From the NCBI GenBank assembly GCA_027475525.1, contig JAMWFC010000138.1, forward strand, positions 148,640 through 212,639: 64,000 nt of DNA. Reading direction: 5' to 3'. The DNA is from Macrolepiota albuminosa. Taxonomy: Eukaryota > Basidiomycota > Agaricomycetes > Agaricales > Agaricaceae. This document shows, in pieces, positions 37,562-48,765 of the stretch; position 1 is the first letter of the stretch, and each line of letters begins with the position of its first letter. Under the pieces are notes generated by a model, which did not search any database, was not told where the DNA came from, and saw only the letters and a program-made list of their open reading frames with translations. The position numbers and the translations under genes were made by a program.

Positions 37562-38943
37562 TTCAGATGTTAGAGGCCTAATTAGTTTTAAACAGGGGCA
37601 CCGCGTGAAGGTTTAGGCCCGTGCCGAGTGTTCGCTGTGGTAGCAGAACTCCCCCTCGACTCACATCCATCGTCGAGGCCCATGTCGATGATGATGCTGC
37701 AGCTTAGCTGCGACCTAGTCACGTGGAAGTGTGGCGGTTTTACACTGTTTTACACCATTCCAATAGATTCTAGAGGCTGCTACACCATGCATGGCGTGCA
37801 TGAGGATTATGAGAGGCTGGTCACCTGCCTACATGAGGATCGTCAATGAATTAAATGGGTGCGGCTAGGTGATGTCGAGTAGTATGATGGGGCCTGGGCT
37901 AGCTTTTTCGACGCCCACTTCACCTCCTCGCTCTTCGGCCATGCATGACACTATTCACCCATCACCGCTGTCTATTTGCCCGCTCACTATCTGCTCAGAC
38001 AGTTCAACCGAATTTCCCTATCAGGAGCCGGCTATCCAGATCACTGGAAGCCTTCTCGCCGCTCACTGGGTGCCTATGGGCTTTCAGATCCGTAATGGGT
38101 TGAGTGAAAGCTCTGTTCCACATCTTCGTCTTCTTGAGCGCTTTTCGGACTGCTATCATTGTCATTATGGTATTAGTGTCTTCCGGACCTCTGCAATTGA
38201 ATTTGCAATGTGTTCGTCATAGCTTGAATCAGGAGATGGCTAGAATTGGGAGGCCTGTCAAAGATATAGCTAGCTGCGCGGGCAACCCCGGTACTAAAGG
38301 AGGCATGAGGCAGTTGAGAAGCTGGAGCATCGCCTCTCTTTCCATCTGTTTCTATCCATTAATTTACCTATAGAGAGGGTGCCTCATCGGAATTGCAATT
38401 TGAGGTGCAAGCGGTATTTTGACTTGCGCGCGCGCATCAGAGATTTTCTGTGTGCTACTAGAGCGTTGCGCGAGTTCGTACTCGTGCTAGAGGCATGTAC
38501 TTGCGCGCTGGTGCAGCATAAAGCGCAGAAGGTGCCTCTCCTTAACTCCTGCGTGCGGTTCCTTTCTCTACCTCTTCGCGACCTCCAAAGGTTCGAGCCT
38601 CCAACTGTTTTTTTTGGGCCGCTCACATCAACAGTGGTGTTGACACCTCAGGGCTATTGAGCAGATACCCCTCAGGCCGCTGATCAACCCCCAAATCTCT
38701 ATTTCCCAGACTGGTCTCCGTCCACTCAGTGGTGCGACGCCATCTCACCAGGAGGCATTCAGAGATCATTGGCAGCTTCGCTTCGTGCTGTAACGAGAAA
38801 TACTCTAGCACCTCGACTGATCAAGTTCAGGTTTGGGCGCTATCCGTTAATTTCGACTTGAAGAGTTCGGCCTCCTTCCTCCCCCTCCCACGTACACGTA
38901 CCAACAACTCGATTCGTCATCCGGAGCCGGAATGCAATTTTCC
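37562..38943. other. Intergenic stretch without a recognised gene
   Basis: Several frames of 60-120 codons occur on the plus strand but show no motif or splice structure that I can support. No mobile-element ends were found. Confidence 0.35.
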
Positions 38944-39294
38944 TTTCAAAAGCTCAGAGAAACGGCCCTCTTTCGAGGGCTCGGGGACATACACCCTTTT
39001 CAAACGCTCGGGGATGTACTTCCCTTTCGAAAGCTCGTGGACGTACCTTTCTTCCGAAAGCTCGGGGACCTATTTTCCTTTCAACAGCTCAAGGACATGC
39101 CTTCCTTTCGAAAGCTCGGAGACCTATTTTCCTTTCAACAGCTCAAGGACATGCCTTCCTTTCGAAAGCTCGGGGACATATTTCCCTTTCAAAAGCTCAA
39201 AGACATACCTTCCTTTCGAAAGCTCGGAGACATGCCTTCCTTCCGAAAGCTCGGGGACATATTCTCCTTTCGAAAGCTCAGGAACATACTTTCC
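38944..39294 (+). repeat. 27-bp minisatellite, about 13 units
   Basis: About 13 units of 27 bp, core CTTTCGAAAGCTCGGGGAC, with small changes; some units alternate so that a 54-bp higher-order period shows between 39050 and 39170. As 27 is a multiple of three, two forward frames stay open: one reads a FRKLGDxFS nonapeptide, the other an ESSGTYFPF nonapeptide. The first frame continues without a stop into the lectin gene. Whether it is translated is not clear. Confidence 0.85.
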
Positions 39295-39498
39295 TCTCTC
39301 AAAGACACAATTTCGAAATCCCTTTTACAGAAGAATGACCACTTTTTAGGGAACAATCTGCTTCTGATCTCTTGTATATTGTTCCCTGTCGCATTGTCTA
39401 CGATTACTTACAAAGTGTCCATGCACTCTGTGGTGAGCCATTACTTCCGGTATGGATCGGTTACTGCAGGGACAGCGAGGGGATCTGTCGCTCGAAGG

Positions 39499-41250
39499 AT
39501 GGCTTTTGTTCGACGATCCGAGAATTATGGGAGTGATTCTGAAGGGAATCCTTTCGATGATTTCATAATGCGTATGTATTTCAATGCATCCCTTATATAC
39601 GTTGTTTTTCCCGTGCTAAACCTTCCTCATGCAGTTGACGGACAATTTGACCCTGATCGTCCAATCAGTGATTTAACCCTCTACCACGGCCGAGTGATCG
39701 AGGGATTGACAGTCACGTATAATTTGAGAGATGGAACGACCAGAACTTCGATTCATGGAACACCGAACAGAGACCACCTCAATAATTTTACTTACCTCGA
39801 ACTTAGCGGTATTGTGGCTTCTTCCTTGGCCCCCCACATGAAACTCAGTACTTATTTAAAAAAAAAAAAACTTTCTCGACGCCAGATAAAGAGATCGTCA
39901 ACTCTATCACAGGAAAGGTGGGGGTGCGTGGATCCTCTGAGAAATCGTCGATTGTCCGATTGGCGTTCGAAGTACGAAATACTGCGACTGGGAATATTCG
40001 ATTTCTTGGTAAGCTTCCCCCCTTACATTTAATGTCCTACCGTAGCCGGAGGACACAGGGAATCACCTGTGCTCACCTAACAAATCGCTATTCCACCAAC
40101 CCTCGCACATTATTTCTCTACGTAGGGCCCTTCGGGGATACGAGGGAGGACGGTCAAGGACAAGATTTTGCAGTGCCTGGTCCAATATTCGCCTTTGCGG
40201 GCCGAGACTTTGGAGATCAAGCGGGTGCGTACGACGTGTGCTTCGTCGTATGCCTTCACCTGACATTAAACTGCACTTGGTTTGGGGGGCACGCACAGCA
40301 TCGCTCCAATCCCTTTCCTTCTACTCGCCTCATATTCCTAAACAACCGAAGGATGAAAAACTTGGGCGACCGGAGGTTCGTGCTGAAGATGAGGCCAAAG
40401 CTAAGAAGTTTCTTGAAGAAAACAGTCGTTTGGTCTCAGACCTCCCCGAGTGAGCGACATTTGTAATTCCCTCTCTTCTCACTCACAGTTGTACTGAGCT
40501 CGTTTGCACCTCCATTACCACATCTCTACAGGAAACATCTGAAAGGAATTGTGTGCGCGAATAATGACGATCGGTTGTCGTTCAATAGAGCTGCAGGGAA
40601 GAACGCTGCGCTGGTCTCCCTGAAACCAACCGTCAGCGACCGAGACCCTCAACACGACGTACGTTGGTCATTCCGCCTATTCATGTTCTTTGAAACATGG
40701 TCGCTAATGCCTCCCCTCATACCTCAAGTGGAGAATCATTCCTAAAGATAACGGAGGAAATTACCGAATCTTCAACCCTCCAGGGAAGGTCATCTTGGGA
40801 TACTTACAGCCCTCAAGAGAAAGTCATGTCGTTGTTGGACTTCGTTCTTGGGAAAACGAATTTGATGATCCGGAGGAGAGACCCATTGACGATTTGACGT
40901 GGGAGATCCGCACGGCGACAGACAATTCCTACTTGTGAGCTGAGGTTATCACTTCGGGATACGTTGATTCCGGTTATTTTGACATAGTTTTTGGATAGCT
41001 TTGTCGTTCCTGGAACTGCGCTTGTGCTTGCTTATGACGAGGAAGAAGGAGAGGTGCGTGGAAGCATTTCAACTTTGAAGTGTCTTCGACCCGCCGTCTA
41101 AATGCAGCTTTCTTTCTTTCTATCTGGCAGCTTCATCTCAAGTACGCGGGTGCAAGGGTGGAGAACCTTGTAAGTCCAGTGTCGTTTTATACCTAAATCA
41201 ACGAGACCGACTGATAGATTTTTTGTCAGTGGAAATTCCTTGATTATTGA
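39499..41250 (+). CDS. Lectin with jacalin and probable beta-trefoil domains
   Basis: Ten exons in consistent phase: 39499-39571, 39635-39808, 39886-40008, 40126-40224, 40299-40449, 40532-40658, 40729-40934, 40999-41053, 41131-41169 and 41230-41250; 355 residues. Residues about 18-145 look like a jacalin fold: NPFDD, ISDLTLYHGRVIEGLTVTY, DKEIVNSITGKVG, VRLAFEVRN, GPFGD, FAFAGRDFGDQ and LQSLSFY. A charged linker (KDEKLGRPEVRAEDEAKAKK) follows. The last ~150 residues have the repeating W-I / Y-I-N / V-V-G / L-x-L pattern of a ricin-B-like beta-trefoil (WRIIPKD, YRIFNPPGKVILGYL, LTWEIRT, NSYLFFVVPG, LWKFLDY). No signal peptide is visible, as is usual for cytosolic fruit-body lectins. The frame is open upstream to 38932 through the minisatellite, so the true start is uncertain. 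Sugar specificity is not predictable. Confidence 0.75.
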
Positions 41251-43812
41251 GGCGCGGTATGATGCATGGATTGTCATTTGTCGGAGCGTGGATTACTTGT
41301 ATGAATAGCGCAGGCAGCTGTCTTGTAAGAAGAGTTCGAATCCGAAAATATGGAAACGCTCCGAGATCTTCTAGACCTCATTCTGGTCCAGACGATCGTC
41401 CTGTTGGCTGATGGTCCTGGCCATTCATCCAATCATCCATATTGTCTCTACTTTCAAGCACCCCAGCCCTATAATGGGTAGAACGGCGAACGAATAAGAA
41501 TGAGCCCAGACACAAAGGAAGGAAATAAACTGACTGACTTTGGCAATAACGCTCATATCATCAGAAGCAAGCTAATAGTTGCCAAGTATTTCACCAAACA
41601 TTGCTTTCACCTGGATATCCGTTTCAATGGCGCTGGAACAGGCTGCATGACGTCTCTTCTTCGTCACTGCCCACACGATCAATGAGCAGCCGCAGCGTTT
41701 AATGTCAGAAGCAACGGATTAATATATAGTATTCGTTCGGATACTATGTACGTAGTTCGAATTCCCAGCCCTGTGTGATTGCACCACAATATATGGTCGC
41801 TGAATTATTGCCTAATGGTCTCCTTGTAATATTCCCGCTTCTCCGTAGCACTTCTGAATACCCCCGACGCGAAGGTCCTGCTCTTATTGCAGATTGAACT
41901 CTCCGGGGTTCCCTTATCGCCGTAGGCCGAACCTCCACTAAACCACACCTCCTCTTCGTCCTGCACGTTCGGAAGGATTGACAATAACAATCCCAACAAA
42001 AGACAGTAGCAGGCAGGTAGGGTTCACCGGTTATTGACGATCGATCAAATAACGCTAAAACTCCGCCCTGTCCACAGCCCTTCAATGGTATTTCGCCCGA
42101 TGAGAATTGCTGGATAAAGCACCAGGTGAGAAACGCCGCTTGCGGAAGGCAGAAATGCAAGGTTGTCTGGAGCATGCGCGATTTTTGGAGTAATTGCTCC
42201 TAGGAGACATTAATTCCTGAGAATTGATGCAGGTCGACGCAAGTGCAGGATAAAGCTAAAGCATTAATGGACAGTCGCCCCACTCATTCTTTCCCCCATT
42301 CAGTGATCCCAGCCCTGGCGTATCGATACATGTCCCCGAACTACCGCTTAATTTGTCGAATTGGCCTGGCCTGGCAGTCATACGCCAACGGATTCCCCAA
42401 GAGTCGAAATGAAGGGCTCTTCGGGAAGCCGTCGATCACTGTAGAAGCTGCGGTGTGAGAGGAAGAGGTTTCCAAAGGCTCGGGGCGACCGGAAGGAAGG
42501 CTCCGGCAACGGAGGAAGCACTGGTGCCACAAACTGTGGGAGAAACTGATTACCGAAAGCCTAGCTCGGTGATTCTCGCAGCTGGTCCAGTAAACCGAAT
42601 GCGCTTGGGAGAAGAGTCGATGCGAGGCTTAGTCTAATCACACGCACCTTGATAGAGGGTGTACAGGAAAACCCTCCACTCGTTTACCACTTGCTCGTGC
42701 TCAGTGGGGGCTGCTAAAGTATTATTATCCACTGGGATGGCATGTAGCCAGGGGCCGTTTTTCCAGCACCAATACACATGTGAAGTGGCGCTCACTGATC
42801 GTGGACCACACAGCCAAACTGGGTAGGATAAAACGTGGCACGGAGCCATCGCAGTGCGCGGTACTTCAAAGCTATGAGTCCCAATGCCTAGGTAAACTAG
42901 GAGAGGGTATATGCTATCTCAATGTTGACTAGTGAGCGTACCTCGCTGATAGCCGCGCGCACCGCCACCAGTACGGCCGCGAAAGCGCCCCACTGCGGAT
43001 GGTTTCGCGGCTAAATAGCCTCATCCGGCCCAATTCATGAAGCCGGTGCACATTTTGGGAAAGAGTCATCAAGGAGCTGTCGCTGTTGCTCAGTCTGACA
43101 GGGCGAGGGCAGATACACTGTGCCTGCCCTTGAGCACGGTAACGTCCAACTGCAACACTCCGCATAGGAGCACTAATGTCATATATTTCCTCTCAGCCAT
43201 ATCCGCGCGTTGTGAGTTGAAATGACGGAGCCAGAGTGCATGCCCGCGCTTGCATCCAGCCCATGGAGTTCGTGTTGGGACAGTGGGGCTCGCAGCGGGA
43301 TTCGAGCTGTTACCCGAAGAAGCTATCGTTATCAGAAGCAAACATTGATCTTCTAATGAGGGGGGTATACTCAAATAACTCTTGGGATGCGGCCCGCTAG
43401 ATTGCAGCAATCAACCTGTTTGTTCGCGATCCTCTGTGCATGGGTGTATGTTTCCGTGTCCGGCGTGCACAGCCATATCACTTCGATAATATGTAAGTAG
43501 TATGCGGTATTTTGGCTGTTATCTAATATCTTGCACGGTGAACCACGCGACAACTTGAACAACCTGACATATGGCGGATTCTGCTCAACTTGATCTTGCA
43601 TGAACCCCTACTGAAATCAGGCACAGTTGAGGTATTTATCTTTTTGAGTTGCGAAAAATCGCGATTTGTGACTGCAAGGGTGGTGTGGTGGTAACAGGAG
43701 GTACAAATACTATGTCTCTGACTTTCTCTGAGTACTTTCACTCCCCCCTTCATCACTCCCGCCTCTCTACTCTTCACCTCGCCCTTGTTAAGGTCTTACA
43801 AGGCTACTGAGA
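41251..43812. other. Intergenic stretch without a recognised gene
   Basis: About 2.5 kb with only short frames on both strands, the longest on the minus strand at 41744-42175 (143 codons, no motif). The last ~100 bp are pyrimidine-rich and probably belong to the promoter of the potassium transporter. Confidence 0.4.
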
Positions 43813-46800
43813 ATGGCAACGGCCCTTATGGCCGAGGAGGGCAACCTCAGGCGCCATCCCGTCCAGCTCTCCGGCACCGCGCTGGCCATCATGTCTTTCC
43901 AAACGCTAGGAATAATTTACTCTGACATTGGAACGTCCCCGCTGTATGCTAGACGATTTTTTTCTTGCTAGATGGCACCCGATCTGAACATGACTTAATG
44001 CGCCTCTCTCCGTTCATCCAGGTATGTCCTCAATGGAATATGGCCGTCTTATGGACCCACTCCCCCAAAGGAGGACGTCATCGGTGGTCTTTCAGCCATA
44101 ATTTGGGCCATGACCATCTTGTCACTCATAAAATACGTGCGTCTTCCCACCTATTCTTTGGACAGTTTGTGATAGTGGCTACAATTTATTTGTTATTAAG
44201 ACCCTCATCGCTCTTCGTTTCGGCACTAGTGAGGGTCAGTTACTTCCTATTTCAAGGACCTTTTGTGGTTCCGACTGGGTTTGATAGGTGAGGGTGGTAC
44301 CTTTGCGCTACTTCAAGGACTTTATCCTAGAGACACCACTTCTGCGTTTCAACGCACGCTCACCAGCGATTCTGATGCCAAAGGGCGTGCTCCAGAGAGG
44401 ATCGAACGTGGACAGTCGTTCCTTAGTCGTGGGAAGTGGCTTTTGTACCTGTGGAGCTTCTTTGGTACTTCGTTGACGCTTGGTGATGGTATCTTCACCC
44501 CTGGTATGTAACATATTTCATCCTCCTCTCCTCAACCCGACGTGTCGTTCATTTTAGCCGTATCTGTGACGTCCGCTGTTGGTGGTCTTGCAGTCGCAAA
44601 GCCTAGCGTCATCAATCAGATTACGCCTATTTCGATTGTACGTAGTTGGGACACGTCTTTCAGCGAGAGGACTGAGCCCACGTCTTGAAGGGTTTCCTTC
44701 TCGCGTTGTTCCTTGTTCAGCGCTTTGGCACCCACAAGATCACCTTCGCATTTGCTCCTGTCACCTTCGGATGGCTGGTCCTGATTGGAGCGACTGGAAT
44801 TTATAATATTACGAAATACCCAGGGATATTCAGGGCTTTTGATCCATCCCGGGCTATTTTGTGTGAGTGATCTATGAGGAGCGGAAAGTGTTTGGGCAAT
44901 ATATATTGATAAGACACCTCTGTAGGGTTTGTTCGTACCAAGAACTATGATGCCCTGGCTGGTGTTCTCTTGGCTCTGACGGGATGTGAAGCTATGTTCG
45001 CCAAGTGGGTGTTCTCTAACTTCCATTCTACTGCACGTCGCTTATACTCCGCTGTCACTCCCCCTGTTTGCTGATTTGTTTCATAGTCTTGGGCAGTTCA
45101 ATGCTCTGTCTATTCAATTGGCTTTTGGTCTCTTTGTTTATCCTTCTCTTCTCCTCGCATATCTCGGTCAAGGGGCTCGCCTTATCACAGACGGAGGTGC
45201 TGTCATGTCGAACATTTTCTATATGACGATTCCTGGACCTCCTAACGGTGCCCTTTACTGGATTGTTTTCGTTTTTGCATTGTTGGCCACGGTAAGCTCG
45301 GAAAAGGATGATAGATACTTGAATGATCTTTTCACCTGGAATTCAGATTATCGCCAGTCAAGCTCTAATCACTGCCACTTTTAGCTTGGTTCGTTGACCG
45401 AAATTGTCTGCTTACCGTATTTACGCTAACCCTCAAATTTATTCCCTAGACTCAGCAGCTCATCAACATGAAGGCTCTGCCACCGTACGTGCTATTTTTT
45501 TTATACATATTCACCACTGCGGCTTCATTAATGGTCGATTGATCCGACAGTCTTCGCTTGGTGTACACCAGTTCTGTCGTACAAGGTCAGGTATATGTGC
45601 CTGCGGCTAATTACACCCTCGTACGTTGTTCTTATCTCGTGTTGATGACTGACAATTGCTAACAAGTCCTCTTGACGTGAATACTGATAGGGACTTGCCA
45701 CCGTCATCATCGTTGGTGTTTTCAAGAACCTCACGAACTTGACAAACGCTTACGGGTGCGTGTCGCGTGCCTGCATCTATCATTTTGACAATGAACTGTG
45801 TCTATCTTTTAGATTTGCGGTGGCGACAGTGATGTTCGTGACGACTAGCTTCCTCTCTATTCATATCTACATCAAGAAGGGGCTTCCCCTCGGCTTTGCT
45901 GTTGGCTTTTTGCTTACCTTCGGCTTCTTCGACGGTTTGTTCTGGGGTGCTGCTCTGAGAAAAGTTACGCATGGTGCTTGGGTTCCTCTCATGATAGGGT
46001 GTATATTGTGTGTATTCTCAGCTGCTCAGGATCTGAACCCATGGATAACTGATTGAGATTTGCTACCACCCTAGATGCGCGCTGATGATGTTCTGGACTT
46101 GGGCAAAGGTACCTACCATCCATTAGCCTTTTTCTATATCTCTACTACAACGCGTAACATTAGGGGCTTGAGGATGCTTTCGATGGAAAAAACCGCAGAA
46201 ATCCTCGCAGCTTTATTGTCCACCGAGGCTTCGGAGAGGAGAAAGGTTCCCTGAATAGGGGTGCAGAATCTGACCCTCTTGACATCGCGAACACTCAGCA
46301 AGACACTGAGAACAATGACGGTGAGATCATCGAGGAGGATCAAGTCGGTTTACCCCAAGATACTTCTGTGGTTAAACGTACAAATTCTCCCTTGAGTGGC
46401 GACGATGAGGGAGATGGTTTGGTGGTGGACACAAATCAAGAGCTATTCTTCCTCGACGAAAGCTCCGCTTCGGCTATCCAGTTGCCAAGAATACCTACCT
46501 GTGCGATCTTCCACAAGCTTACGGGGGGTCGTGGTGTTCCCCACTCGTTCTACGGTATGTCAATTTGGTCGTGATGTTTTGGTGTGCAAGTCTCTTTGAA
46601 CTAACGATGTACTTCCAGGTTATGTGAGGCAGATGCCCTCCTTGCCTCGCGTTGTTGTATGTAGCCCCTGCATCCAGGACAAAGGGAACCCCTTCCTGAG
46701 CTTTTTTGGTTTCCCCAGATCTTCTTGTCTGTTCAAGTGTTGCCAATTGCCTACGTCGCGACCGACGACGCCTATATTGTGTCTAAAGTTCGCTCAATAC

Positions 46801-47392
46801 AAGGTAAGTGCTGTTTCGGGACTCTCATTACTCCATATCGACGGACTGCTCCGAAACTAGGCTTTTACGGAGTGACATACTGCCTTGGTTTTCGGGATGA
46901 TTTCAACCCATCAACAGAACAGATTTTGAAGCTGATCTATGCCACAGAAGCGCGCCTTGCAACGACTCAGGCTCGTCAAGTGATTGGGGAGGTGCAGCTT
47001 GCCGCTACACGTACTGTTCACATGTGAGTGTTATCCTCGTCAAGTGTCGACCGTACGAGTAACCGTTTGTCGTCCCGACCCGGTTCAGAATACCACACTA
47101 TCACATCGCCAGTAAGGATCCCAAGATCGAACTCAAATGGGCGTCAATTGTTTTGTCTTGGCTGAAACGCTTCTTGATCGAATCCCTGTATGCTCGTTTA
47201 TGTGAGTCTTGTTCCTTGAACTCTGGTGAATCCGTGTTCATAACACCGCTTCCCTCCGCAGCTACGATGTTCCCTGAGACAGCGAACTGGGCCCTCAATC
47301 ATGAAGAGTAAGTGGTAATTACTGTACTTCCCGTGTGGAGACTCATATTGTCCGGTAGTATCCTTCATGTTGGCGTTAACGCTGCTATCTGA
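43813..47392 (+). CDS. KUP/HAK-type potassium transporter
   Basis: Twenty-one exons, all phases consistent: 43813-43943, 44022-44136, 44201-44234, 44288-44503, 44558-44637, 44691-44862, 44926-45004, 45087-45291, 45347-45388, 45450-45484, 45551-45620, 45691-45755, 45813-46007, 46075-46108, 46164-46554, 46619-46656, 46719-46803, 46861-47023, 47089-47201, 47262-47307 and 47359-47392; 780 residues. Family marks are QTLGIIYSDIGTSPLYVLNG near the N-terminus, IKYTLIALRFGTSEGEGGTF, SLTLGDGIFTPAVSV, LTGCEAMFANLGQF, YLGQGA and the C-terminal FYGVTYCLGFRDD. These proteins bring K+ into the cell at high affinity, probably with protons. A ~130-residue acidic cytosolic loop (exon 46164-46554) follows the last membrane span. 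The end (HVGVNAAI) is normal for fungal members, which are about 750-850 residues long. Confidence 0.95.
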
Positions 47393-48765
47393 CCAACCGT
47401 TACGATTGGTCTTCTACAAATTGGGGTACCGCGAGTTGATCTCTGTCTTTCATGATCCTCGTTTTTCTCGACTTCACCTATACGTGTGCTATCCCCACGA
47501 TGAATATTCTCACGATTGCTCGGTGACCAACATGATTCATTACTACCTCTAAACCCACCAACCGAGGCATCAGTACTGTACTTTCTGAATGTTATATGAA
47601 CATCATCGCAAATGTTGTACGCCCTTTTGAGAGTTTCACCAGAAACACTGGCCAGCTGGGCATGCTTAAATTAAACACCATTAATGCAATGGCTTTCGTT
47701 GTATGTCCGTTAAATCCCAGCAGGATGGCGACTAGCTTAGCAAACTACTGCTATCGACGCGACTCCTGACAGGACACACTATGGATATGAAAGGGTACCT
47801 ATTCCCTTTCTGCTCAGCATCAATGATATCACTGAAGGGTTTGTCCGTCCGCATGCATTGGGAAACTTCCCTATGGTAGCCTGCAGACCTGTTGACTAGG
47901 AAATAGAACATGGGGGAAGCCATTAATTTGAGAACGCTTGATTTTACGTTGCTCCGCGGTTGATGAAATTTGCACTCGCAGGAAGAGCGGCAAAGGCCAG
48001 AAGAAAAAAAAACCAAAATAAAACTACAGCACTCAGGATCCCCATGTAGTCCCCTACCATGGTACTAACTGAGCGGTGCCCGGCTTAACATCGCAGACCA
48101 ACCGGGATGCGGTGCTTTCCGAACCCTATGGCGGCAGATAGCTTAAAGTGCATTCGATCTCTAATGAGTATCTACATTACTCAGGGGACAAGGGCAGCGG
48201 ATTCGACTGGAGTAGGTAGAGAGAGAACGCTGCATGTCGCGTTAAATTCTGCTTACACAACCAGTCTTGTAATGTAGGGATCCCGTATAAGGCAATCCGC
48301 TACCTCAGCGGTAACACTCGCGAGACCAGATGTAAGCTAGGTAAAATCTGATGATTTTTGTCAACGCCCGTCTGTGCGTATTTATATACTATTGCGGAGC
48401 GGCCTGTTAAGGTAACTCCTGTGCGACTACGGAATTAGTAATTCCCTCCACATAGTCCTCCACATAAACACCGGCTGTGTCCGGTCCCCGTGACTCGTGA
48501 TTACAACAACCAGGGCGACGAACGTAACCTAGTCAAGTCTCCGTGAATGTGCGAATGATTATATACTGGACGGAGTTGTTTAAAAATCGCAATGCGCAGA
48601 CCAATATTGGGAGACTCGAGGGAGACAGCGTGACGGAGAGAAAATGCATAGGAGCAACAATCGAGGTAGGCAGGTTCCCAGCCTCTACTAAAGTAGACAA
48701 TCGAGGTTGGTCTTGAAACCACGTAAGCGAAGATGGCAAATTTTACGTAATTTCGAGATCGCGAG
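47393..48765. other. Intergenic stretch without a recognised gene
   Basis: No frame with recognisable content. Nothing tRNA-like could be folded with confidence although the stretch at 48290-48350 was examined. Confidence 0.4.

Noticed and set aside
38729..39349. Frame reading the ESSGTYFPF repeat through the minisatellite
   Set aside because: A second frame is open only because the 27-bp unit is a multiple of three; it stops before any conserved domain.
43300..43330. Possible tRNA T-arm (GGATTCGAGC)
   Set aside because: No matching acceptor, D-arm or anticodon arm could be folded around it.
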